Shown here: piece after piece, positions 11,438 to 19,459 of the stretch
Layout: each line of letters opens with the position of its first letter
Numbering within the stretch: position 1 is the first letter of the stretch
Source of the DNA: Ga0077555 sp031367895
GTDB lineage: Bacteria > Pseudomonadota > Alphaproteobacteria > Rhizobiales > Hyphomicrobiaceae
Direction of reading: 5' to 3'
Assembly (NCBI GenBank): GCA_031367895.1
Contig: JANLQP010000104.1
Span: forward strand, 14,407 to 78,406
Length of the DNA: 64,000 bases
Position numbers and translations under genes: made by a program
The notes under the pieces: model-generated
Databases searched by the model: none
Told to the model about the DNA's origin: nothing
Seen by the model: only the letters and a program-made list of their open reading frames with translations

Positions 11438-11689
11438 ATGGCCGCCGACGACAAGAAGTTCGGCTCGTGCTGCGAACTGTTGCGCGATGCGATGAGCGAC
11501 GAGGATTTCGATCCGCTCATCACAGTCGGCGAAGATGACGGCATCCTCTATCTCTCTGTCGGCCTGATCGACGTCGAGGAAGAGCAGCCGGGCTCGGTCG
11601 AGTATCCGATGCTGCACTGCCCGTTCTGCGGCACCGCACTGCAGACGCAGGACGAGATCGACGCGAAGAGCGCCGGTAAGGCCAACTGA
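11438..11689 (+). CDS. small acidic protein with CPFCG knuckle, between atpD and atpC
   Basis: An 83-residue acidic protein (KKFGSCCELLRDAMSDEDFD at the start, a CPFCG knuckle near residue 66). A single zinc knuckle plus the upstream CC pair could bind a metal. It starts 33 bases after atpD and ends 40 bases before atpC, with a GAAAGTGAG ribosome site, so it is part of the operon. I do not recognise a named family or function. Base and codon use match the atp genes, unlike an inserted cassette. Confidence 0.75.
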   Translation: MAADDKKFGSCCELLRDAMSDEDFDPLITVGEDDGILYLSVGLIDVEEEQPGSVEYPMLHCPFCGTALQTQDEIDAKSAGKAN

Positions 11690-11729
11690 GCTGAACGGCT
11701 GCGGCCGCTGACAAGAGCATGGGACCGAT

Positions 11730-12158
11730 ATGGCAGGTACGTTCAAGTTCGAGCTGGTGACGCCCGAGCGCATGATTATCCCGGAGCTTGCGGGCGACCC
11801 TAAATCACCCGCCTCGGCCGATGCCGAACAGGTGGTTGTGCCCGGCGCCGACGGGCAGTTCACGGTGCTCGCCGGCCATGCGCCTGTGATCGCGGCACTG
11901 CGCCCCGGCGTGCTCGACATCAAGCTCACCAACGGTCAGCGGCGCATCTTTGTGCGGGGCGGCTTTGCCGAGGTGGAGCCGGACCGCCTCACCGTGCTGG
12001 CGCAGCACTACATCGACCTGGACGGCAAGGACCGCGGCAAGATCGAATCTGAGCTCAAGTCGGCGGAAGCACAGCTGGCGGACGCGAAGGACGACTCTTC
12101 CCGGCTCGCCGCGCGGGACGCCGTCGACGCACTCCGGTCGCTTGCGGCGGCCGGCTGA
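11730..12158 (+). CDS. atpC: F1 ATP synthase subunit epsilon
   Basis: Epsilon couples the gamma shaft to the c-ring and inhibits ATP hydrolysis. The 142-residue product has the usual FELVTPERMI start, VVVPGADGQFTVLAGHAP, and GGFAEVEPDRLTVLA before a C-terminal helical arm. There is a short insertion, DPKSPASADA, between strands 1 and 2 that is longer than in E. coli. This is the last gene of the F1 operon. Confidence 0.97.
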   Translation: MAGTFKFELVTPERMIIPELAGDPKSPASADAEQVVVPGADGQFTVLAGHAPVIAALRPGVLDIKLTNGQRRIFVRGGFAEVEPDRLTVLAQHYIDLDGKDRGKIESELKSAEAQLADAKDDSSRLAARDAVDALRSLAAAG

Positions 12159-12300
12159 GTCCTGTAGGGCGCGTTAAGCAACCCCGTAATGCGCCGATGC
12201 GGTATCAAGGTCGGCGTAATTAAGGCTTCGCCTATTGCGCCCACCGGCATGGAATCTGCGAAGCGAAGCCGTCAACCCTTGCGCGCGAAGGACCGACCCC

Positions 12301-12873
12301 ATGGCCCGCATTCCCTATCCCGATCTTGCCAAGGCGTCGCCCGAAGTCCGCGACATGCTCGGCCGACTGCCGTCGCCGGCTAACATTTTCAACATGATGG
12401 CGCATGCCGAGACGTGCCTGAAGCCCGTCATGAAGCTTGGCGGTACCCTGCTCGGCAAACTGAAACTCGCTCCGATGCTGCGCGAGTTGTGCCTGCTGCA
12501 CGCGGTCAAGCTCGAAGGCGGAGATTACGAGTGGGTGCAACATGTGCCGATCGCGCTCGATCTCGGCGCGACGCAGCCGCAAATCGATGCGCTCGCCAAG
12601 GGCGACGACAAGGCCGGCTGTTTCAACGCGCTGGAGAAGGCCGCGCTCGCTTTCACGCGCGAGGTGGTCGTCGACGCCAAGGCGTCTGAAACAACGCTCG
12701 CAGAACTGCGCCGACATCTGTCGGAGCGTGAGGTCGTAGAGCTGATTCTGATGTCGGGCTTCTACATCACTTTGGCGCGGCTCACCGAAACGCTTGGTGT
12801 CGAGAACGATCCGCCGATGGGCAGCGCCCTCATTCGCGGCATCGAGAAGAGGGTTGCCGCGAAGAAGCCGTGA
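12301..12873 (+). CDS. carboxymuconolactone decarboxylase (CMD) family protein without CxxC
   Basis: The 190-residue protein has CMD/AhpD-type helical sequence: LPSPANIFNMMAH, LRELCLLHAVKLEGGDYEWVQH, and a C-terminal SGFYITLARLTETLGV. Enzymes of the AhpD branch use a CxxC pair before the conserved His; here that position reads KLEGGDYEWVQH, so redox peroxidase activity is unlikely. The true substrate is unknown. I chose the ATG at 12301 because it begins the family-like sequence; the frame extends 22 codons upstream without support. Confidence 0.8.
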   Translation: MARIPYPDLAKASPEVRDMLGRLPSPANIFNMMAHAETCLKPVMKLGGTLLGKLKLAPMLRELCLLHAVKLEGGDYEWVQHVPIALDLGATQPQIDALAKGDDKAGCFNALEKAALAFTREVVVDAKASETTLAELRRHLSEREVVELILMSGFYITLARLTETLGVENDPPMGSALIRGIEKRVAAKKP

Positions 12874-12917
12874 ACGGTCCCGCAGCCGCGCCGCGGGCAG
12901 ACCCTGGTCACGGCGCC

Positions 12918-12971
12918 GGGGGCAGACCCAGATCGAGGTCCGGCTTGCCGAACGGGCAAGGGTCTGGCCCC
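12918..12971. terminator. stem-loop between convergent genes
   Basis: GGGGCAGACCC (from 12919) and GGGTCTGGCCCC (from 12960) pair almost perfectly, with a nested hairpin CTTGCC...GGGCAAG inside. The position between the convergent CMD and cupin genes suits a bidirectional terminator, although no T-run follows on the plus strand. Confidence 0.4.
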
Positions 12972-12980
12972 GTTCAATCG

Positions 12981-13250
12981 TCAATACTTCTTGCCGACTA
13001 TCAGCCTGACGCCTGCCGGCCCAATCTCCTCGAAGTGCAGCCGCCCCTCGGCCACCTCGAACACGTCGCCCGTGCGATAGGTCGTCGGTTTGCCTTCCAG
13101 CGTGACGGTGAAATCGCCCTCCAGGATCAGACCGCGCACCGAGAAATGGTGCCCGTGCTCGCCGTTGGCCGGGCGCGGCTCGTAGCGCTTGGTCTCGATC
13201 TCCCGGTAACCGTCGGCGTTGAGGCCTGATTCGAAGATTTGTGTATCCAT
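12981..13250 (-). CDS. small cupin-domain protein
   Basis: An 89-residue single-domain cupin. Cupin motif 1 is seen as ANGEHGHHFSVRGLILEGDF and motif 2 as YRTGDVFEVAEGRLHFE, giving a likely metal site from the HGHH cluster, the Glu and the later His. Function cannot be predicted; such small cupins are often isomerases, dioxygenase-like or ligand sensors. It is convergent with the CMD gene and divergent from the transporter gene at 13368. Confidence 0.85.
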   Translation of the reverse strand: MDTQIFESGLNADGYREIETKRYEPRPANGEHGHHFSVRGLILEGDFTVTLEGKPTTYRTGDVFEVAEGRLHFEEIGPAGVRLIVGKKY

Positions 13251-13367
13251 GGCAAGTCTCCGTTGACGTGATGTGCTGCACCCAATTCTGCTCGTTTATG
13301 CCACGCTTTGTTGTTCCGTGGTAGTCGGTTGGGAACTGCCCGATCAAATCCGAGCGAGACCGAGCCG

Positions 13368-14687
13368 ATGACCGAAGTCCCTGCCAATGACCAAGTACCA
13401 TGGGTTGCTTCGGTCGCAGGCCTGCGCGAAAAGCTCGCGATCGACCCGGGCGCCGTCCGGGCTGTCGGCTGGTCGTTCGCCTACTTCTTCTCGGTGCTCT
13501 GCAGCTATTACATCATCCGGCCGTTGCGCGACGAGATGGGCGTCACCGTTGGCGTGGATGGACTGGAGCGCCTCTTCTTCATCGTCTTCGGCGTGATGCT
13601 CGCAGCCGTGCCACTGTTCGGCTGGCTCGTCTCGACGTTTCCGAAGAAGCACGTGGCGCCGGTCGTCTACCTGTTTTTCATCGCCAATCTCGTGGTGTTC
13701 TGGCTGGTGCTCTCGGCTTGGAAAACCAGCGCACTGGTCGCTTCGATGTTCTTCGTCTGGGTCAGCGTCTTCAACCTGTTCGTCGTGTCGCTGTTCTGGA
13801 TCGTGATGGCGGACCTTTGGTCGACAGCCGACGCTAAACGCTACTACGGCATGATCGCGGCGGGCGGCAGTGCCGGAGCGTTTTGCGGCCCGCTGATTAC
13901 GCAGAGCATCGTGCACAAGCTCGGAGCGGCGAATCTGCTGCTGGTGTCGGCGCTGTTCCTCGGCATTGCAGTCGCCTGCGTATTTGCGCTCCGCCGCGAG
14001 CTCGGTCACGCGCATCAGGCGGATCACGACAAGCCAGCTGGAGACGGGATACTCGCCGGTGCCGAACGCGTCTTCAAGTCGCCGTACCTGTTCCAGATCG
14101 CCATGTGGATCCTGGTCGCCAACCTGATTTCGACGTTCTTCTATTTCGAGCAGGCGCGAATCATTGGCGCCGCGCTGCCGGAGCGGGCCGACCGGGTGCA
14201 GCTCTTTGCGCGTATGGACCTGACGGTCAGTGTGTTCACGATCATGGCGCAACTTTTCATCACGGCGGCGGTGATGCGGTGGCTGCCGGTCGGCTACTGC
14301 GTCGCCGCATTGCCAGTGAGCGCGACACTCGGGTTGCTGGCGTTGGCGGTTGCACCGTCGCTTTGGGTGGTCGTCGGCGTCATCGTCGCCGAGCGCGCGA
14401 TCGGCTTCGCCATCTCGAACCCTGCAGCGCGCGTGCTCTATACGGTCGTCGACCCGCAGGACAAGTACAAGGCGCAGAACTTCATCGACACCGTCGTGTT
14501 CCGCGGCGGCGATGCGGCCAGCGGCTGGCTCTTCAACAGCGTCGCGAAGGCAGCGGGTCTCGCGACTCCGGCGGTCGCCATGCTGACCGTGCCGTTCGCG
14601 TTACTCTGGGTGTTCCTCAGCCTGCGGCTCGGACGTGCGCAAGAGGAGCAGGCGGCAAAGCAGACAGTGGCGAAGGGCAACGCGTAG
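13368..14687 (+). CDS. MFS-type transporter, ATP/ADP translocase-like (COG3202-type)
   Basis: The 439-residue protein has about 12 hydrophobic helices and the opening signature SYYIIRPLRDEMG followed by GVDGLERLFFIVF, which I associate with the bacterial COG3202 branch related to nucleotide (ATP/ADP) translocases but shorter and MFS-like. The substrate of these short versions is not known to me. I used ATG 13368 since the frame extension to 13308 has no family-like residues. It stands alone between the divergent cupin and the convergent carbonic anhydrase. Confidence 0.75.
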   Translation: MTEVPANDQVPWVASVAGLREKLAIDPGAVRAVGWSFAYFFSVLCSYYIIRPLRDEMGVTVGVDGLERLFFIVFGVMLAAVPLFGWLVSTFPKKHVAPVVYLFFIANLVVFWLVLSAWKTSALVASMFFVWVSVFNLFVVSLFWIVMADLWSTADAKRYYGMIAAGGSAGAFCGPLITQSIVHKLGAANLLLVSALFLGIAVACVFALRRELGHAHQADHDKPAGDGILAGAERVFKSPYLFQIAMWILVANLISTFFYFEQARIIGAALPERADRVQLFARMDLTVSVFTIMAQLFITAAVMRWLPVGYCVAALPVSATLGLLALAVAPSLWVVVGVIVAERAIGFAISNPAARVLYTVVDPQDKYKAQNFIDTVVFRGGDAASGWLFNSVAKAAGLATPAVAMLTVPFALLWVFLSLRLGRAQEEQAAKQTVAKGNA

Positions 14688-14710
14688 GTGTCTGGCGTCA
14701 GCCTGACACC

Positions 14711-15244
14711 TCAGCCAACCTGCGGGCTCATTGTGCGCGCAAATAGCTTCGAGCGCTTGACATAGTCGTCGACACCCCAGGCGATCAGTTCGCGGTCCTT
14801 GTCGTTGACCTCGCGGATGATTTTGCCCGGCGCGCCCATGACGAGCGAGTTTGGCGGGATCTCCTTGCCCTGCGGGATCAACGCACCAGCGCCGATCAGA
14901 CACCCGCCGCCGATCTTCGCGCCGTTGAGCACGATCGCACCGATGCCGATCAGCGCCCCTTTGCCGATCGTGCAGCCGTGCAGCATGACCATATGGCCAA
15001 CGGTGACCTCGTCCTCGATCAGCATCGGGAAACCGGGGTCGACGTGCAGGACCGCGCCTTCCTGCACATTGCAACGTGCGCCGATGCGGATCGTTTCGTT
15101 GTCGCCGCGGATCACCGCATTGAACCAGACGCTGGTGTCTTCACCCAACGTGACGCGGCCGATCACAGCAGCACTCGGCGCGACCCAATACCGGCCGGGC
15201 CCAGGTATTTGCACCTCGGCGCCGTCGAGCGCATAAAGCGGCAT
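14711..15244 (-). CDS. gamma-class carbonic anhydrase-like protein
   Basis: The 177-residue product is a left-handed beta-helix protein built from hexapeptide repeats (VIGRVTLGEDTSVWFNAVIR onward). The three metal-binding histidines of the gamma carbonic anhydrase family are present: His67 (VLHVD), His84 (VGHMV) and His89 (LHG). Members of the YrdA/CaiE/PaaY branch often have weak or thioesterase-type activity, so catalysis is not certain. It is downstream of the DUF3126 and cysE genes on the same strand. Confidence 0.92.
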   Translation of the reverse strand: MPLYALDGAEVQIPGPGRYWVAPSAAVIGRVTLGEDTSVWFNAVIRGDNETIRIGARCNVQEGAVLHVDPGFPMLIEDEVTVGHMVMLHGCTIGKGALIGIGAIVLNGAKIGGGCLIGAGALIPQGKEIPPNSLVMGAPGKIIREVNDKDRELIAWGVDDYVKRSKLFARTMSPQVG

Positions 15245-15273
15245 GAATTCCCCCGCGAAGATGTCGACAATCG

Positions 15274-15501
15274 CTACTCGAGATCGATATCGAGAATGGT
15301 CATGTTGAACTGGAAGCAGAGCTCCCCGTCCTCGGTATCCTTGGCGACGAGGCCGATGAAGTCGTCGCCAACAAAAACCTCGGCGGCGTCGGCAGCCTTC
15401 TGGCGGCCTTTCACCTTGATCTTCGGGTTGCCGAAGGTCTTTTGCATGTACTGCTCGACGCGCTTCAATTCGTCAGGCGTCACTGTTACGGGTTTAGCCA
15501 C
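15274..15501 (-). CDS. DUF3126 family protein
   Basis: A 75-residue alphaproteobacterial protein of unknown function, recognisable by VTPDELKRVEQYMQKTFGN, the basic KVKGRQKAADAAEVFVGDDF segment and the C-terminal CFQFNMTILDIDL. DUF3126 commonly lies beside cysE, as it does here 39 bases downstream of it, so they probably share a transcript. No catalytic motif can be seen. Confidence 0.88.
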   Translation of the reverse strand: MAKPVTVTPDELKRVEQYMQKTFGNPKIKVKGRQKAADAAEVFVGDDFIGLVAKDTEDGELCFQFNMTILDIDLE

Positions 15502-15540
15502 GCAAAGTCCCTCTTGGCGTTGTGAATTGGAAAGCCCGGT

Positions 15541-16380
15541 TCAGCAGCCGCAGCCGCAGTCGTCCGGGGAAAGTCTCTGATCCATGGCGCGCGACGGCTC
15601 AGGGCAGCCCGAGTCTCCGACGACCTTGGCGGGTACACCCGCCACCGTCTTGTTCGGCGGCACGTCTTTCAGTACGACCGAGCCGGCGGCCACCTTCGAG
15701 CAGTTGCCGACGCGGATATTGCCGAGCACCTTGGCACCAGCTGCGAGCAACACGTTGTCGCCGATCTTGGGGTGCCTGTCACCCGTGTCCTTGCCGTTAC
15801 CACCGAGCGTGACATTCTGCAGGATCGAACAGTTGTCGCCGACCACCGCGGTCTCGCCAATGACAATACCGGTGCCGTGGTCGAGCATGAGGCCAACGCC
15901 GAGCCGGGTCGCCGGATGGATGTCGACGGCAAAGATGCGCGAACTCTGGCTTTGCAGATAAAAGGCGAAGTCGTGTCGACCTTCGAGCCACAATGCGTGC
16001 GCGAAGCGATGCGTCACGAGCGCGTGGAAGCCTTTAAAATAGAGCAGCGGCTCGATGTAGCGGTGGCAAGCCGGGTCGCGATCGAATACGGCTGCCAGAT
16101 CTGCGCGGAAGGCATTGCCGAGGTCCGGCTTGCTGGTGAGGACGTCGGCGAACATCTGGCCGATCAGGCCAGCATCGACGTCCGAGTGGTTGAGGCGCTG
16201 CGCCAGGCGATGGCAGATCGCCTCCTCCAGCCGCTCATGAGACAGAACGGTCGCATAGATGAAGCCGCCGAGCGCCCGCTCCGAGGCAATGATGTCCTCG
16301 GCTTCGGCACGGACCGCGGTCCAGATCGGGTCGACTGCCTCGATGCGCCCGCGTAAGGGCGCGCTCTTGGATGCCGTCAT
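15541..16380 (-). CDS. cysE: serine O-acetyltransferase
   Basis: CysE makes O-acetylserine from serine and acetyl-CoA, the first committed step of cysteine synthesis. The 279-residue product has the N-terminal helical domain (DPIWTAVRAEAEDI), the catalytic stretch FAVDIHPATRLGVGLMLDHG with its His pair, and hexapeptide repeats (TLGGNGKDTGDRHPKIGDNV). The C-terminus is unusual in ending DDCGCGC, a small Cys cluster. I chose ATG 16380 behind the AGGAGA ribosome site rather than the TTG two codons earlier. Confidence 0.96.
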   Translation of the reverse strand: MTASKSAPLRGRIEAVDPIWTAVRAEAEDIIASERALGGFIYATVLSHERLEEAICHRLAQRLNHSDVDAGLIGQMFADVLTSKPDLGNAFRADLAAVFDRDPACHRYIEPLLYFKGFHALVTHRFAHALWLEGRHDFAFYLQSQSSRIFAVDIHPATRLGVGLMLDHGTGIVIGETAVVGDNCSILQNVTLGGNGKDTGDRHPKIGDNVLLAAGAKVLGNIRVGNCSKVAAGSVVLKDVPPNKTVAGVPAKVVGDSGCPEPSRAMDQRLSPDDCGCGC

Positions 16381-16557
16381 AAGCAACTCTCCTCGCCGCG
16401 AACTCCGGCGATCATTTTGAGGCAGCCGCTCGATCGGGGCGCCTGTTGCACTGCACGTAATCTGGTACTGCGGCTCGCGTCAATCAACCATAAGCCTCCT
16501 CATTCCAGGCCTGAGGAAAGCTTGCGCCTGCCCCCATGAAGGGCTGCACGTCGCTCC

Positions 16558-16836
16558 GGAGCGGCCGAGGCCTTGCAAATGCGGCTGGTTGGTCAGGTGG
16601 TGCCTGCCACAGACCACATGGTGGAAACGTTGAAGCTCGCGGGCGAAATCGCGGACAATGCGCCGCTCTCGATCGATGCCGCGAAGGTCGCCGTGGTCGA
16701 GATGACGCGGTATCCGGAAAGTGCCGATATGGCTCGCCTCGAGGCGCTCGCGGCGGCCTGTTTCGACAGCGAGGACTACAAGGAAGGCCAGCGCGCATTC
16801 CTGGACAAGCGGAAGCCGGTTTTTCGTGGGCGATAG
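16558..16836 (+). pseudogene. C-terminal remnant of an enoyl-CoA hydratase/isomerase
   Basis: The frame reads AAEALQMRLVGQVVPATD, then NAPLSIDAAKVAV and a terminal SEDYKEGQRAFLDKRKPVFR. This is the last third of a crotonase-fold enoyl-CoA hydratase. The N-terminal two thirds, including the oxyanion-hole segments, are absent: DNA upstream back to cysE has no crotonase-like reading in any frame. It is best read as a truncated gene left by a deletion or rearrangement. Confidence 0.8.
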
Positions 16837-16877
16837 GAGAGGGGACAGCCATCCAATTGATTCGGTTGGAGTGACCA

Positions 16878-17024
16878 ATGGAAGCCAGAACTCTGCAGAT
16901 TATCAACAGATATCGGCGTGCAGCGCTTTTGGACAAAGGCATTAGACCCCTATCCGCGTCGCCAGCGCCCGCAAGGGACATCTACCTGGCAGCAATGCAG
17001 GCGATGCACCCGCGGCTTCCGTGA
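16878..17024 (+). CDS. possible small protein (48 aa)
   Basis: An ATG frame 6 bases after a TTGGAG ribosome site encodes MEARTLQIINRYRRAALLDK followed by SPAPARDIYLAAMQAMH. It contains no hydrophobic segment and no motif I know. It lies in the 450-base stretch between the hydratase remnant and the Lys/Ala/Pro-rich gene, otherwise empty. Coding potential is weak, so this is tentative. Confidence 0.35.
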   Translation: MEARTLQIINRYRRAALLDKGIRPLSASPAPARDIYLAAMQAMHPRLP

Positions 17025-17286
17025 ATCAGAGGACTCGCGCCGTGATTTCGCCTGATTTTACAGGCCAAAAGCATGCCGAGGCACTCGATCACATCCGCGA
17101 TCGACAGTCGCCGGCTGCAAGCCTTATGACCAGCGTCGGGTATCGCTTTCTTGCGATCATGGTCTCGCCGTGGTTAGGAATCACATATCTTTTGTTGTGA
17201 ACAGTTATTCACTGCCCCGCCGTGTTTTTGACCCCAACGCAGATGATATAGTCGTCCTCGGCATCAACCAACTGGAGATGACTGCC

Positions 17287-17763
17287 GTGAAGAAGAACAT
17301 TCGTTGGGGGGTAAGCGCGTGTGTAGCTGCTCTGGCACTCGCTCTGGGCAGCGGTGTCGCGAGCGCACAACAGAAGGCGCCTGATGCGCCGGCAAAGGCC
17401 GACGTGAAGAAGGCCGAACCGCCGAAGGCCGAAGCCAAGAAGGCAGAGGCTCCGAAAGCAGCGCCGGTGAAGAAGGCGGAACCGAAGAAGGCTGCGTCTG
17501 CTTGCGCCGGCGTCGAGCCTGAGGCGACCTGCATCGGCAACACCGAATGCATGTGGGTGAAGGAAGTGACGACGAAGGCTGGGCAGAAGCGCAAGGCGCA
17601 CTGCCAGAAGAAGCCGACGCCGCCGGCCGCCAAGAAGGCAGCCGAGCCGAAGAAGGCAGAGCCCGCGAAGGCTGCTCCGGCAGCTGCTCCGAAGGCTGCT
17701 GCTCCGGCTGCGCCTGCTCCTGCAGCCCCAAAGGCTGCAGCCCCGGCTGCTCCGAAGCAGTAA
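17287..17763 (+). CDS. secreted Lys/Ala/Pro-rich protein with Cys core
   Basis: From GTG 17287 the 158-residue product starts with a clear signal peptide (MKKNIRWGVSACVAALALAL, cleavage near VASA-QQ). Two low-complexity arms of KKAEPPKAEAKKAE-type and PAAAPKAAAPAAP-type repeats flank a compact core with four cysteines (ACAGVEPEATCIGNTECMW and AHCQKK). GTG 17287 lies 9 bases after a GGAG, whereas ATG 17278 directly abuts that GGAG, so I prefer GTG. The basic Ala/Pro-rich arms suggest contact with acidic surface polymers, and the core a disulfide fold; both are inference. A strong terminator follows. Confidence 0.8.
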   Translation: MKKNIRWGVSACVAALALALGSGVASAQQKAPDAPAKADVKKAEPPKAEAKKAEAPKAAPVKKAEPKKAASACAGVEPEATCIGNTECMWVKEVTTKAGQKRKAHCQKKPTPPAAKKAAEPKKAEPAKAAPAAAPKAAAPAAPAPAAPKAAAPAAPKQ

Positions 17764-17801
17764 TTCGGGTTCGGTCTCGCGAGAGACGGCCGAAGCACAC
17801 G

Positions 17802-17840
17802 ATGACCGCGGCACCTCAGGGTGCTGCGGTCATTTTCGTT
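17802..17840 (+). terminator. rho-independent terminator
   Basis: ATGACCGCGGCACC and GGTGCTGCGGTCAT form a 14-base-pair stem with one G-T wobble and a 4-base loop, followed by TTTTCGTTT. It lies 39 bases after the stop of the Lys/Ala/Pro-rich secreted protein gene and is the clearest intrinsic terminator in the window. Confidence 0.88.
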
Positions 17841-18006
17841 TGGCGGACCGAACTCTTCCCGGCCCCAGTCGGTGATGCCGGTGAAGGATGCGTCAGCGAT
17901 GCGTCAGCGATAGCGGTTGCCAGCTGACGAGTTTGCGGGTAAATACCTCGTTGCTCGCGGCATGCTCCGCGAAGCGTCCGCTTGCCTATGGCAGGCCACT
18001 ATGTGA

Positions 18007-18082
18007 GCCGCAATAGCTCAGCTGGTAGAGCACCGCATTCGTAATGCGGGGGTCACAGGTTCAAGTCCTGTTTGCGGCACCA
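18007..18082 (+). tRNA. tRNA-Thr (anticodon CGT)
   Basis: The 76-base sequence folds as a full cloverleaf: acceptor GCCGCAA/TTGCGGC, D arm GCTC...GAGC, anticodon arm CCGCA-TTCGTAA-TGCGG giving anticodon CGT, T arm ACAGG-TTCAAGT-CCTGT, discriminator A and an encoded CCA. CGU reads the threonine codon ACG. No integrase or repeat lies beside it. Confidence 0.97.
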
Positions 18083-18160
18083 TATAAATCAATGACTTGG
18101 ATGTATTGGAGGACAAATCGCAACCTCAATACGCTCACCGTGGGGTTATTGGACGAGCTG

Positions 18161-19339
18161 CTAGGCGCGTTTTGCATGACTGGCTGATTGCCCCCGCTCG
18201 CGTATTTCCGATGAGGAGGTGTCAAGGCGGAAACGGTGCTCTGAGATTGCGGTAAAGAGATCGGCATAGCGTCGCGGCACGGGGATGTCGGCCAGAGCGC
18301 GTACGCGCCCTGCGGCGTCGATGCGCACGGCAACCAGAAAACTGCCGCCGGAGTTGCCGATTTCGTCGAGCGCAACGTGCATCCGATCCTCATCGTCGCC
18401 ATAATATCTCGGCGCAACCAGCCGCTCCGCCGTATCCGCCCCGATCACAAACGTCGTCCTTGGAAACAACCGCGACTTCTCGAGAAAGGTGGGCGCCCTC
18501 GTGAGTTCGACCGCCGATTGCCAGGCGAATTGCGCGAGCCGGTGTCGCAGCGTCGTACCCGCCAGTGGCGGCTTGTCGACGTTCGTCACAGAGATTTCGA
18601 ACGCCAATGGCTGCTGCCTCAGTTCTTCGGCGACCCGCGCCAGCAACAGATGTCCTGAGTGCACCGGGTTGAACGATCCCGGCAACAGCACGACGGGACG
18701 TGGCGCTGACAGCATCATCTGGCCATCGGGCTGGGCAGTGACGCGATCAAACGCGCCCGCGAGCAGCTGATCGATAACATCCGAAGTCGCGACGACCGTC
18801 TCGGCGAAGTGTTCATCCGCATCGAGCAGGCTGCGTGGTGAGGGTGCGGCGATCCCGCAGGCTTTGGCTAGCCACAGGACGATCGCGCGCGAAACGACGT
18901 CTTCTTCAGCGGCGCGATCACGTCGGCCCTTGGCCATCACGCCTGTGCAGTGCGCAATGCGAGCAGAGTTGGCGAATGCGATGTGAAAACGGTGCTCGCC
19001 CTTACGTGGACGGTCGCTCGCCAGTGCCGCCGTTGCGCCGAGGCCAACCAGATCTGTCCCCGTCGGTATCAATCTCGCTGCGCGCGCCTGTACGCTCTGT
19101 GCCATCGCGATTGCGGTGTCGGCACTGCATGCCTGTGCCGGTGCAAAGCCGAGAAACGTCTCGAGCGCCAGCGCATCGTATGGAACTTGCGCTTCGAGCA
19201 GCAGACGCGAGCCCCCCGGAATACGGAGTAACTCGCCGATCGCCCCGGTGCCCCCCCCGGTGATTGCGAGTGCAGCCTTGCGGCCGGACGCGTGTAAATT
19301 GGCGATCAATGTATGCCACGGAGCGTGCGACGAGCTCAT
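18161..19339 (-). CDS. PncC/CinA-like amidase fused to a NadD-like nucleotidyltransferase
   Basis: A 392-residue two-domain protein. Residues 1-165 resemble the CinA C-terminal (PncC) fold that deamidates nicotinamide mononucleotide: AITGGGTGAIGELL at 26-39, then PTGTDLVGLGATAALASDRP. Residues 215-390 are a nucleotidyltransferase with LLPGSFNPVHSGH (227-230 is the HxGH-type motif) and DTSSSEIRERG as the C-terminal ISSTxIR-type motif. The pair would convert NMN to nicotinate mononucleotide and adenylate it, an NAD-salvage shortcut; this pathway is inferred from the domains. Similar fusions exist in other bacteria and plants as I recall. Confidence 0.8.
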   Translation of the reverse strand: MSSSHAPWHTLIANLHASGRKAALAITGGGTGAIGELLRIPGGSRLLLEAQVPYDALALETFLGFAPAQACSADTAIAMAQSVQARAARLIPTGTDLVGLGATAALASDRPRKGEHRFHIAFANSARIAHCTGVMAKGRRDRAAEEDVVSRAIVLWLAKACGIAAPSPRSLLDADEHFAETVVATSDVIDQLLAGAFDRVTAQPDGQMMLSAPRPVVLLPGSFNPVHSGHLLLARVAEELRQQPLAFEISVTNVDKPPLAGTTLRHRLAQFAWQSAVELTRAPTFLEKSRLFPRTTFVIGADTAERLVAPRYYGDDEDRMHVALDEIGNSGGSFLVAVRIDAAGRVRALADIPVPRRYADLFTAISEHRFRLDTSSSEIRERGQSASHAKRA

Positions 19340-19459
19340 GGTGAGTGTGTGTTCCGAAGCTGAAAAGTACCATGCTGACGGTGAAAGACAATTCGGACAG
19401 AGTCAACCAGCTCCGCTCAAGGTGCGTGGACGGTGGGATCGGCCGCCGCTACACCCGGC

